DNA of 5,801 bases from JALYUA01 sp038253555 (GTDB lineage: Bacteria; Acidobacteriota; Thermoanaerobaculia; UBA5066; Gp7-AA6): positions 1-5,801 of the forward strand of contig JBBSGZ010000187.1 in the NCBI GenBank assembly GCA_038253555.1, written 5' to 3'. This document shows, piece by piece, positions 1-4,697 of the stretch (position 1 is its first letter; each line of letters starts with the position of its first letter). A program made the translations under genes and the position numbers. The notes under the pieces were generated by a model. The model was given only the letters and a program-made list of their open reading frames with translations, made no database searches and was not told where the DNA came from.

Positions 1-1
1 G

Positions 2-136
2 ATCGTGGGCGGGGGATCGGGCCACGGATTCAAGCACGGGCCGGCCGTCGGCGAGATCGCGGCGCGGGCCGTTCTCGGCGAGCGCGCCCCCGATCGGCTG
101 TTTTCCCTGAGCCGTCCCCGGACTGCCGGCTCCTGA
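2..136 (+). CDS. C-terminal end of a FAD-dependent oxidoreductase (DAO/sarcosine oxidase-like), cut by window edge
   Basis: Only the last 44 codons are present, open to the left edge and ending in TGA at 134-136. The visible peptide begins IVGGGSGHGFKHGPAVGEIA. The Gly-rich run followed by SGHGFKHGPAVGE matches the C-terminal FAD-contacting segment of DAO-family flavoproteins such as monomeric sarcosine oxidase and N-methyl-tryptophan oxidase, where an SGHGFKxxPxxGE stretch is conserved and is followed by a helix and a short tail. In that family the enzyme oxidises a secondary or primary amine with FAD and O2, giving an imine and H2O2. The substrate cannot be told from this tail. It is followed 55 bases later by the DUF885 gene on the same strand, so co-transcription is possible, but an inverted repeat lies between them. 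The family call rests on one motif, so it is good but not certain. Confidence 0.72.
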   Translation: MVGGGSGHGFKHGPAVGEIAARAVLGERAPDRLFSLSRPRTAGS

Positions 137-167
137 ACCGTTTCAACGGCCCTGCGACGGCAGTCCG
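119..167. repeat. Nested inverted repeat across the oxidoreductase stop codon
   Basis: A perfect 10-base inverted repeat, CGGACTGCCG (119-128) and CGGCAGTCCG (158-167), encloses a second small perfect hairpin, CCGTT-TC-AACGG (138-149). The outer left arm is still inside the oxidoreductase gene, the stop codon lies between the stems, and the right arm ends 24 bases before the DUF885 start. No T-run follows, so it is not a classic intrinsic terminator. It could be an mRNA-stabilising or attenuating structure, a protein-binding site, or chance in GC-rich DNA. Confidence 0.4.
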
Positions 168-182
168 CGGACGATGGAAATC

Positions 183-188
183 GAGGAA
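183..188 (+). promoter_or_regulatory. Ribosome binding site that decides the DUF885 start at 192
   Basis: GAGGAA lies 3 bases before the ATG at 192. An in-frame ATG at 174 is also available but has no purine-rich Shine-Dalgarno sequence before it, and it would put the acidic stretch MEIEER ahead of the signal peptide. Starting at 192 gives a normal positively charged n-region (MK). Confidence 0.6.
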
Positions 189-191
189 CGC

Positions 192-542
192 ATGAAGATC
201 TCTCTTCTATCAGGAGCCGTCGCGGCGGTGTGCCTCTCGCTCTCCGGTCAGGGGCAGGCTCGCGCCGAAAAAGCCGCGGCTCCCGCGGCGGCGTTGAATG
301 GCGCGGCTGAGGAATATTCGCAGTACCTGCAGCGGGAGAGCATCCCGCTCCGGATCCGGCTCGGGCTGCCGGTCGACGCGCTCCCGGACGTCTCGTTCGA
401 GAAGGCGGAACGGGACGCCGCCTTTGGCCGCTCGCTCCTTTCGAAACTGAATGGTGTCCGCGCCTCAGGCCTCTCCCACGAAGACGAGATCTCTTTCGAC
501 ATGCTGCGCCGCGAGGGCCGGTTGCTCGCGGAAGGACCTTAG
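192..542 (+). CDS. N-terminal fragment of the DUF885 protein as literally encoded
   Basis: If the TAG is obeyed, this reading yields a 116-residue exported peptide: a 25-residue signal peptide plus about 91 residues of the helical N-terminal part of the DUF885 fold, ending at AEGP. It contains none of the metal-binding residues, so it would be catalytically inactive. I list it only because a strict gene caller would report it separately (possibly from the ATG at 174). It is better read as part of the interrupted gene 192-1976. Confidence 0.5.
   Translation: MKISLLSGAVAAVCLSLSGQGQARAEKAAAPAAALNGAAEEYSQYLQRESIPLRIRLGLPVDALPDVSFEKAERDAAFGRSLLSKLNGVRASGLSHEDEISFDMLRREGRLLAEGP
540..542 (+). other. 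In-frame amber codon inside the DUF885 gene
   Basis: The context is GGA CCT TAG CGC TAC TGG, with family-like sequence on both sides (AEGP before; RYWLTFPATPYTF after). One base change from a sense codon for Gln, Lys, Glu, Trp, Leu, Ser or Tyr would create it. TAG is used as the normal terminal stop by two other genes in this window (the NTF2-like gene and the right-edge HEGYPGHH gene), which argues against general reassignment of TAG in this genome. Confidence 0.85.
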
Positions 543-551
543 CGCTACTGG

Positions 552-1976
552 TTGACCTTCCCCGCGACCCCGTACACGTTCCAGTTTCTGGGGGCGCACA
601 CGGCCTTCTCTTCCCACCCCTTCCGCAACCGGGAGGACGCAGACCACTACGAAAAGCTGCTCTCGAAGTACCCGGCGTTCCTCGATGCGCTTCAGGCGAA
701 GCTCAAGGAGCAGTCGCGCCGCGGGATCGTCATGGCGAAAGCGGAAATCCCGCTGGTCGTCGGCGGGCTCGCGCCCGCGGCGCGCGAGAAGGCGGATAAC
801 CTCTTCGTCGTGGCGCCCGAACGCCTGGCCGCGCTCCCGACCGGGGACCGCGACTCCTTTTCGGAGCGGATCGCCGGCCGCATCGACCGGGAGATTCGCC
901 CCGCGGTGCGGCGGCTGACGGACTATTTGAATGGAGAGTACGCCGCGAAGGCGCCGGCCTCCGTCGGCCTCGGACAGTACCCGGGCGGCGCGGACGTTTA
1001 CCGGGCGGCCGTCCGCCGCTCGACGACCCTGGAGGTTCCCCCCGAAGAAATCCATCGGATCGGTCTCGAAGCCATGAATCAGCTGAATGCGCGTCTCGAT
1101 GCGATCCGGAAGCAGGTCGGTTTCGAAGGCACGCTCGGGGAGTTCCGCCAGTCGCTCAAGAAAGACCCCCGGTTCTACGCGAAGACGCCGGAGGAAGTCG
1201 GGGAGCGGCTCATGGGAGCGCAGAACCGGATCCTGAAGAAACTTCCGGAGTTTTTCGGCCACCTCCCGAAGGCGCCGTTTGGCGTGAAGCGCCTCGAGCC
1301 GCAGCTCGAGCCCCCGATGACGTTCGGCTACTACCAGGTGCCGACGCCTCAGGACGCGAAGGGCTACTACAAATACAACGGCACCCATCTCGAAGATCGG
1401 AGCCTGATCGGCGCGGGCTCCCTGATTTCCCACGAGCTGATGCCGGGACATCACCTGCAGGTCAGCCTCCAGCAGGAGAACGCGGATCTGCCGCAGTGGC
1501 GCCGCGAATCGGCGATTTCCTACACCGCCTTCATCGAGAGCTGGGGGGAGTACTCCTCCCTTCTCGCCGGAGAGATGGGGATGTACGAGAACCCGTACGA
1601 CCTGGCGGGGCGCCTCCTGTTCGACGCGTTTCTGACTTCGCGGCTCGTGGTCGACACCGGGATGAACCTGCTCGGCTGGCCGCGCGAGAAAGCCATGCAG
1701 TACATGCGGGACAACACCATCCAATCCGAGACGGAGATCGCCACCGAGACGCTCCGGTACTCCTGCGATATGCCCTCTCAGGCTCTCGCCTACAAGATGG
1801 GAATGCGCAAGTTCGTCGAGCTGCGCGAGAAAGCGCGAGCGGCGCTCGGCCCGGCGTTTGACATTCGTCGGTACCACGACATGCTGCTGTCGAGCGGCGC
1901 CGTCCCGCTCGATCTCGCCGAGCGCAAGGTGGACTGGTTCATCGCCGAGGAGAAGGGCCGGCCCGCCGCGCGCTGA
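552..1976 (+). CDS. C-terminal, catalytic-motif-bearing fragment of the DUF885 protein
   Basis: This is the long open stretch after the amber codon: 474 residues if begun at the first near-start codon, TTG at 552. It carries all of the recognisable active-site region: HELMPGHH at 1431-1454 and FIESWGEY at 1530-1553. No Shine-Dalgarno sequence precedes 552, and the residues before it (RYW at 543-551) also look like family sequence, so translation most likely does not begin here in nature. Without a signal peptide, a separately made fragment would stay in the cytoplasm and lack the N-terminal helical part. The next in-frame ATG is at 732, further into the conserved region. It is best treated as the second half of the interrupted gene. 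Confidence 0.65.
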   Translation: MTFPATPYTFQFLGAHTAFSSHPFRNREDADHYEKLLSKYPAFLDALQAKLKEQSRRGIVMAKAEIPLVVGGLAPAAREKADNLFVVAPERLAALPTGDRDSFSERIAGRIDREIRPAVRRLTDYLNGEYAAKAPASVGLGQYPGGADVYRAAVRRSTTLEVPPEEIHRIGLEAMNQLNARLDAIRKQVGFEGTLGEFRQSLKKDPRFYAKTPEEVGERLMGAQNRILKKLPEFFGHLPKAPFGVKRLEPQLEPPMTFGYYQVPTPQDAKGYYKYNGTHLEDRSLIGAGSLISHELMPGHHLQVSLQQENADLPQWRRESAISYTAFIESWGEYSSLLAGEMGMYENPYDLAGRLLFDAFLTSRLVVDTGMNLLGWPREKAMQYMRDNTIQSETEIATETLRYSCDMPSQALAYKMGMRKFVELREKARAALGPAFDIRRYHDMLLSSGAVPLDLAERKVDWFIAEEKGRPAAR

Positions 1977-1988
1977 CGCATCCCGTCT

Positions 1989-2453
1989 CTAGGACCGGGG
2001 GGGCACCCCGAAACGGGCCGCCGCCCGGCGCGACACGGCGCGCCGAAACCATTCGAAACGTCCGAACAGCCTGCCGGGGCCGCCGAGCGCCTGTGCCGCC
2101 CACCGCGGGAAGTCGAACCGGTCCCGCTGCCGGACGATCTTTCCGCCGGAGAGCTCGAGCTCGGAGAGGATGACGTTCACGACGGGTCCGCCGCCCGGGT
2201 AGACGTAGCGGGCGGTCCACTCCACCGTGCCGCTGTCTTCCGCGGCGCGGGCGATCGTGTAGGAGACCGTCAGCGTCCGGGCGCCGCCGACGAGCGAGCG
2301 CCACATCCTGCCGACGTCCGCGCCCTCCAGCCGGAAGATCTCGTCTTCGAACCGCGCGTCCGGCGCGTAGAGAGCGGCCATCGCCTCGCCGTCGCGGCGC
2401 GAGAGGGCGTCGTAGAAGGCGGTCAGGAGCGTTTTCGTTTCGGCGGAGCTCAG
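1989..2453 (-). CDS. NTF2/SnoaL-like nuclear transport factor 2 family protein
   Basis: The product is about 154 residues if begun at CTG (2451-2453), or 130 if begun at the internal ATG (2379-2381). Sequence upstream of that ATG reads TKTLLTAFYDALSRRDGEAM and is typical of the first helix of the NTF2-like fold (FYDALxRRDxEAMxxLYAPDxxF), so the ATG is too far downstream. Later landmarks are FEDEIF, GADVGRMW, the strand VEWTARYVYPGGGPVVNV, and IVRQRDRFDFPRWAAQALGGPG, the shape of small cone-shaped alpha+beta NTF2 proteins, probably cytoplasmic since no signal peptide is seen. The family includes ketosteroid isomerase-like and polyketide cyclase-like enzymes as well as many non-catalytic binders, so no reaction can be assigned. 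From memory, a His is common where this protein has Gln in VRQRD. It stops with TAG, converges on the DUF885 gene, and is divergent from the epimerase gene. Confidence 0.78.
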   Translation of the reverse strand: MSSAETKTLLTAFYDALSRRDGEAMAALYAPDARFEDEIFRLEGADVGRMWRSLVGGARTLTVSYTIARAAEDSGTVEWTARYVYPGGGPVVNVILSELELSGGKIVRQRDRFDFPRWAAQALGGPGRLFGRFEWFRRAVSRRAAARFGVPPRS

Positions 2454-2460
2454 AAGGCGG

Positions 2461-2466
2461 ATTATG
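2461..2466 (-). promoter_or_regulatory. Candidate -10 element for the NTF2-like gene (leaderless type)
   Basis: On the minus strand the hexamer CATAAT (5 of 6 matches to TATAAT) is followed by exactly 7 bases and then the CTG at 2453. That spacing would put the transcript start at or next to the start codon. No clear -35 hexamer is seen 16-18 bases upstream, and no Shine-Dalgarno sequence precedes the CTG. Its position supports translation starting near 2453, but this remains inference. Confidence 0.35.
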
Positions 2467-2490
2467 AGGGACGGGGCGCGGCCTGCCGCA

Positions 2491-2520
2491 TTGTTACTTG
2501 TCCGTTTCCGCCGATATGCT
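2491..2520 (+). promoter_or_regulatory. Candidate promoter for the epimerase gene (leaderless type)
   Basis: TTGTTA (2491-2496, 4 of 6 matches to TTGACA) and TATGCT (2515-2520, 4 of 6 to TATAAT) are separated by 18 bases. The -10 lies 7 bases before the ATG at 2528, so the mRNA would begin essentially at the start codon, which fits the lack of a convincing RBS. It overlaps back-to-back with the candidate promoter of the divergent NTF2-like gene. Confidence 0.4.
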
Positions 2521-2527
2521 CGGGCGG

Positions 2528-3580
2528 ATGCGCGTGCTCGTGGTCGGCGGGACGGGTTTTCTCGGACCTCCCGTCGTCCGGCGGCTGTCCAACCTCGGCC
2601 ATCAGGTCACCGTCTACCACCGGGGAGAGCACGAGGCGCAGCTCCCGTTCGGGGTCCGTCACATCCATTCGACGCAGGCCGCTCCGCCCATCCTTTTTTT
2701 CCCGGAAGAGCTGACGGAGCTCGCGTGGGACGTGGTCCTCGCCATGTCGCCGATTGGCGAGAGGGATTCCTCCCACCTCATGGCGACATTCCGGGGCATC
2801 GCCCGGAGGGTCGTCGCGGTCTCGAGCGCCGACGTGTACCGGGCGTACGGAGTCTTCCGGGGGACCGAGGAGGGAGAGCCCGATCCCCGAATTCTGACGG
2901 AGGACGCTCTCCTCCGGGAAAATCTCTTCCCGTACCGCGACAGCGGCGCGCTGCCCGCGTATCTCGCGGACTACGAGAAAATTCTGGTCGAGCGCATCGT
3001 CCAGTCGGACCCCGCGTTGCCGGGGACCGTCCTGCGCCTGCCCGCGGTATACGGCCCTGGCGACCGGCTGCATCGCTTCGCGTCTCCCTGGAGGAGGATC
3101 GCGGACGGCCGCCCCGCGATCCTCGTCGGCCGGGCGCAGGCCGCATTTCGATGGACGCACGGGTACGTCGAGGACGTCGCCCACGCCATCGCGCTCGCCG
3201 TCACGACGGAGAGGGCGAGAGGCCGCGTCTACAACGTCGGGGAGGCGTCGACTCCCACGATCGCCGGGCGGGTGGAGGCGTTCGGCCGGGCGCTCGGGTG
3301 GGGCGGGCGCGTGGCGGTTCTGGAGGAGGCGCGCCTTCCGCCCGCGCTCGCAACCACCGGAAACTTCGAGCAACCGCTCGCGTGCGACACGAGCCGGATT
3401 CGCCGAGAGCTCGACTGGTCCGAAGTCACGTCGCCCGAAGAGGCGTTCCGGGCCACCGCGCAGTGGGAAGAGGGGAGCGCCTCCGGGGGTCCCGGGGATC
3501 CGCCCCCGGACTACGCCGCGGAAGATGCCGCCCTCGGATCCGCTCCCGATCTCGCCCGCGCCGCCGTGAGCCGGCCGTGA
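2528..3580 (+). CDS. NAD(P)-dependent epimerase/dehydratase, atypical extended SDR
   Basis: The product is 350 residues. The start at 2528 puts the Rossmann fold at the very N-terminus: MRVLVVGGTGFLG has the nucleotide-binding GGTGFLG at residues 7-13, followed by VTVYHRG at 28-33, the end of beta-2 that selects the cofactor. An upstream TTG (2498) would add ten residues not expected in the family. Further SDR marks are VSSADVY at 98-104 (the Ser region), LRLPAVYGPGD at 169-179, and WTHGYVEDVAHAI from residue 209. The usual catalytic YxxxK is not seen where expected; the sequence there is DYEKILVE with Y149 and K151, as in several atypical epimerase-like proteins. The tail after about residue 315 is Pro/Gly/Ala-rich and ends with DYAAEDAALGS. 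By family it would act on a nucleotide-sugar or similar NAD(P)-bound substrate, or be a non-catalytic nucleotide sensor. It is cytoplasmic. No neighbouring pathway genes reveal the substrate. Confidence 0.85.
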   Translation: MRVLVVGGTGFLGPPVVRRLSNLGHQVTVYHRGEHEAQLPFGVRHIHSTQAAPPILFFPEELTELAWDVVLAMSPIGERDSSHLMATFRGIARRVVAVSSADVYRAYGVFRGTEEGEPDPRILTEDALLRENLFPYRDSGALPAYLADYEKILVERIVQSDPALPGTVLRLPAVYGPGDRLHRFASPWRRIADGRPAILVGRAQAAFRWTHGYVEDVAHAIALAVTTERARGRVYNVGEASTPTIAGRVEAFGRALGWGGRVAVLEEARLPPALATTGNFEQPLACDTSRIRRELDWSEVTSPEEAFRATAQWEEGSASGGPGDPPPDYAAEDAALGSAPDLARAAVSRP

Positions 3581-3800
3581 CGGAAAGCGGACGGCCGCCG
3601 AAGCCGCCTGCCTCCGAGGCGCTTCCCTTTCCGGAGAGCCTGTGCCACGCGTGCGCGGCGCCCCCGAAATACGTCCGCACCGCGAGGTCTGTCTTTCTCT
3701 TTTGCCCGATTTTCCGGCGGTATCCTCCACAGCCCGTCCTTGCCTGTCCTCGGTATGTTCCCGTGACGGACGCGCCGCCGCCTCGATAAAGCGCGTCGGG
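3581..3800. other. Gene-free stretch upstream of the sigma-54 promoter
   Basis: Long open frames cross this stretch on both strands, but their translations are Arg/Pro/Ala-rich with no family resemblance, as expected of GC-rich shadow frames. A 7-base inverted repeat (CGGAAAG 3581-3587, CTTTCCG 3627-3633) starts right after the epimerase stop but lacks a T-run, so it is a poor terminator candidate. A pyrimidine-rich T-containing patch lies at about 3688-3720. This is where binding sites for a sigma-54 activator would be expected, roughly 80-200 bases upstream of the promoter, but I could not identify a convincing pair. Confidence 0.5.
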
Positions 3801-3816
3801 TGGCACCGCGCTTGCT
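3801..3816 (+). promoter_or_regulatory. Sigma-54 (RpoN) promoter for the DUF4142 gene
   Basis: TGGCAC (3801-3806), five bases, then TTGCT (3812-3816) matches the -24/-12 consensus TGGCAC-N5-TTGCW exactly. The invariant GG (3802-3803) and GC (3814-3815) are separated by the required 10 bases. The transcript would start near 3827, giving a leader of about 65 bases before the ATG at 3892. An exact match with correct spacing, on the correct strand and in the only long intergenic gap, is unlikely by chance. Such promoters need an AAA+ enhancer-binding activator, whose gene is not in this window. Confidence 0.75.
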
Positions 3817-3880
3817 CCTTGGGCCAGGTGCGGCAGCGCCTCTTTCGCTTTGGATCGGGGCCCCGCATCCATTCAGGACA

Positions 3881-3887
3881 AGGGGGA
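3881..3887 (+). promoter_or_regulatory. Strong ribosome binding site deciding the DUF4142 start at 3892
   Basis: AGGGGGA ends 4 bases before the ATG at 3892. It selects this ATG over the in-frame ATG at 3850, which would add fourteen residues ahead of an otherwise complete signal peptide. Confidence 0.75.
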
Positions 3888-3891
3888 ACAG

Positions 3892-4491
3892 ATGTCGAAG
3901 AAGCATCCATTTGTGGCCGCGGCGTCGGCGGCGGCGCTCGTTCTGGTTTCGGGCACCGCGATGGCGCAGAGCGGATCGACGAGCGGCGAGAAGAGCTCGA
4001 AGAGCGTGAGCATGAGCGCGGAGACTGGCTCGATGGCCAGGAGCGCCGACGGGAAGTTCGTGATGGCCGCCGCGAAAGGCGGCATGGCGGAAGTCGAGAT
4101 GGGCAGGCTCGCGGCGCAAAAAGGTTCCAACCCGGAAGTGAAGCAGTTCGGTCAGAAAATGGTGGACGATCACAGCAAGGCAAACGACGACTTGAAGCAA
4201 GTCGCCAGTTCCAAGGGCATGACGCTCCCGACAGAAGTGGATGCGGCCGATAAGGCGAAGATGGACAGGATGTCGAAGCTCTCCGGCGCCGCCTTCGACA
4301 AGGCATACGTGGCGGACATGTTGAAGGACCACAAGAAGGACGTCGCGGATTTCAAGAACGAAGCGAGCGGCGGGAGGGATTCCGACGTGAAGTCCTTCGC
4401 GAGCAAGACGCTCCCGACTCTTCAGGAACACCTCAAAATGGTCCAGGACTTGAGCTCGAAGATGTCGGGCAAGGCCGCCAGGGCCCGCTAA
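3892..4491 (+). CDS. Secreted DUF4142 domain protein
   Basis: The product is 199 residues. Residues 1-25 form a clear Sec signal peptide: MSKK, a hydrophobic Ala/Val/Leu core, then AMA before QS. A Ser/Lys/Gly-rich linker follows to about residue 50. The DUF4142 domain spans about 53-192: DGKFVMAAAKGGMAEVEMGR (53-72), the hallmark FGQKMVDDHSKAN (86-98), then FDKAYVADMLKDHKKDV (135-151) and the last helix with TLPTLQEHL (173-181). It is an all-helical four-helix bundle that Pfam-style classification places near ferritin-like proteins. H94, H147 and H180 and the helix Glu/Asp residues are candidate metal-contact positions, but no activity is established for the family. Expected location is the periplasm. 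It has its own strong RBS, a sigma-54 promoter about 75 bases upstream and an intrinsic terminator 31 bases after TAA, so it looks monocistronic. Activator-dependent control suggests an environmental or nutrient signal (inference). Confidence 0.88.
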   Translation: MSKKHPFVAAASAAALVLVSGTAMAQSGSTSGEKSSKSVSMSAETGSMARSADGKFVMAAAKGGMAEVEMGRLAAQKGSNPEVKQFGQKMVDDHSKANDDLKQVASSKGMTLPTEVDAADKAKMDRMSKLSGAAFDKAYVADMLKDHKKDVADFKNEASGGRDSDVKSFASKTLPTLQEHLKMVQDLSSKMSGKAARAR

Positions 4492-4522
4492 GAGAGCTCC
4501 CGCGAGAGCGGCGCACTTTTTC

Positions 4523-4565
4523 TGCCCGGAGCCGGAGGTGAGTCCTCCGCTCCGGGCATTCGTTT
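4523..4565 (+). terminator. Intrinsic terminator of the DUF4142 gene
   Basis: Left arm 4523-4538 and right arm 4544-4558 pair over 15 bases (TGCCCGGAG and CGGAGG against their complements) with one bulged C and the loop TGAGT. The stem is followed by TTCGTTT. The T tract is interrupted, but the stem is long and GC-rich. It lies 31 bases after the TAA. Reading from the other strand, the stem is followed by A residues, so it works for the plus strand only. Confidence 0.75.
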
Positions 4566-4568
4566 GTT

Positions 4569-4617
4569 GGCGAACGGCGAACGGCGAACGGCGAACGGCG
4601 AACGGCGAAAGGCGAAA
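4569..4617. repeat. Heptamer tandem array (GGCGAAC)5(GGCGAAA)2
   Basis: Five perfect tandem copies of GGCGAAC (4569-4603) are followed by two copies with A in the last place (GGCGAAA, 4604-4617). It lies between the terminators of two convergent genes, outside any believable coding sequence. A further pair of related heptamers on the other strand (CCTCGCC twice, 4643-4656) keeps the same period. Simple heptamer arrays of this sort can vary in copy number by replication slippage. No function is evident. Confidence 0.9.
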
Positions 4618-4649
4618 AAGGCGCGGAGGAATACGGTATTTTCCTCGCC
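4615..4649 (-). terminator. Candidate intrinsic terminator for the minus-strand HEGYPGHH gene
   Basis: Read on the minus strand, GGCGAGG (4649-4643) pairs with CCT...CGCC (4629-4620), with an inner AATAC/GTATT pairing. Bulges are present on both sides. The stem is followed directly by TTTTT (4619-4615). It begins about 33 bases after the gene's TAG. The stem is imperfect, so it is weaker evidence than the opposing terminator. The T-run overlaps the last unit of the heptamer array. Confidence 0.4.
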
Positions 4650-4667
4650 CCTCGCCCTTCCCCTACC

Positions 4668-4697
4668 CTCGGCGTCAACGCCTATCTCGGCGTCAAC
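4668..4697. repeat. Short direct repeat, period 18, at the 3' end of the minus-strand gene
   Basis: CTCGGCGTCAAC occurs at 4668-4679 and again at 4686-4697, an 18-base period with CCTAT and one neighbouring base between the copies. The second copy encodes the last residues of the minus-strand protein just before its TAG, and the first copy lies just beyond the stop. It looks like a small in-frame tandem duplication. Confidence 0.7.

Larger units (their letters stand above)
192..1976 (+). pseudogene. Exported DUF885 metallopeptidase-like protein, interrupted by one in-frame TAG
   Basis: The two open stretches 192-542 and 552-1976 are in the same frame and separated by a single TAG (codon 117 of 595). 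Ignoring the stop, the product is about 594 residues, normal for the DUF885 family. Residues 1-25 form a Sec signal peptide (charged MK, hydrophobic core, ARA before the predicted cut), so the mature protein would be periplasmic or secreted. The zinc-peptidase-like motif HELMPGHH is at residues 414-421 and is followed by FIESWGEY with E449 and E453, the usual place for the third metal ligand in gluzincin-type folds. The conserved C-terminal stretch with TLRYSCDMPSQALAYKMG is intact. By family knowledge it is a probable metal-dependent peptidase of unknown substrate. It has a good RBS, no decay beyond the single stop, and a 12-base tail-to-tail gap to the minus-strand NTF2-like gene. The TAG may be a recent nonsense mutation, a sequencing error, or a read-through site. 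Confidence 0.75.

Noticed and set aside
540..542. TAG as a pyrrolysine codon
   Set aside because: Pyrrolysine is known mainly from methylamine methyltransferases and needs pylT/pylS. Nothing here resembles those, and other genes in the window stop at TAG.
465..1877. Long 470-codon open frame on the minus strand
   Set aside because: It lies antisense to the DUF885 gene, is Arg/Leu/Val-rich with no recognisable family, and is explained by GC-rich third-position bias in the real gene.
2464..3789. 441-codon plus-strand frame overlapping the epimerase
   Set aside because: It is in a different frame from the well-supported epimerase, with an Arg/Pro/Gly-rich composition and no motifs.
3426..3872. 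148-codon minus-strand frame in the intergenic gap
   Set aside because: It overlaps the epimerase 3' end and the sigma-54 promoter, and has a low-complexity Gly/Arg-rich translation with no supporting start signals.
2462..4306. Very long 614-codon open frame on the minus strand
   Set aside because: It runs antisense across the epimerase gene, the intergenic gap with the sigma-54 promoter, and part of the DUF4142 gene. It is Arg/Pro/Ser-rich and without domains, a shadow frame.
4569..4617. Possible CRISPR array
   Set aside because: The unit is 7 bases with no spacers, a simple tandem repeat.
4433..4678. Minus-strand frame with a repeated FAVRRSP peptide
   Set aside because: The peptide repeat is just the heptamer DNA array read in one frame. 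The frame overlaps two terminators and has no RBS or homologue-like features.
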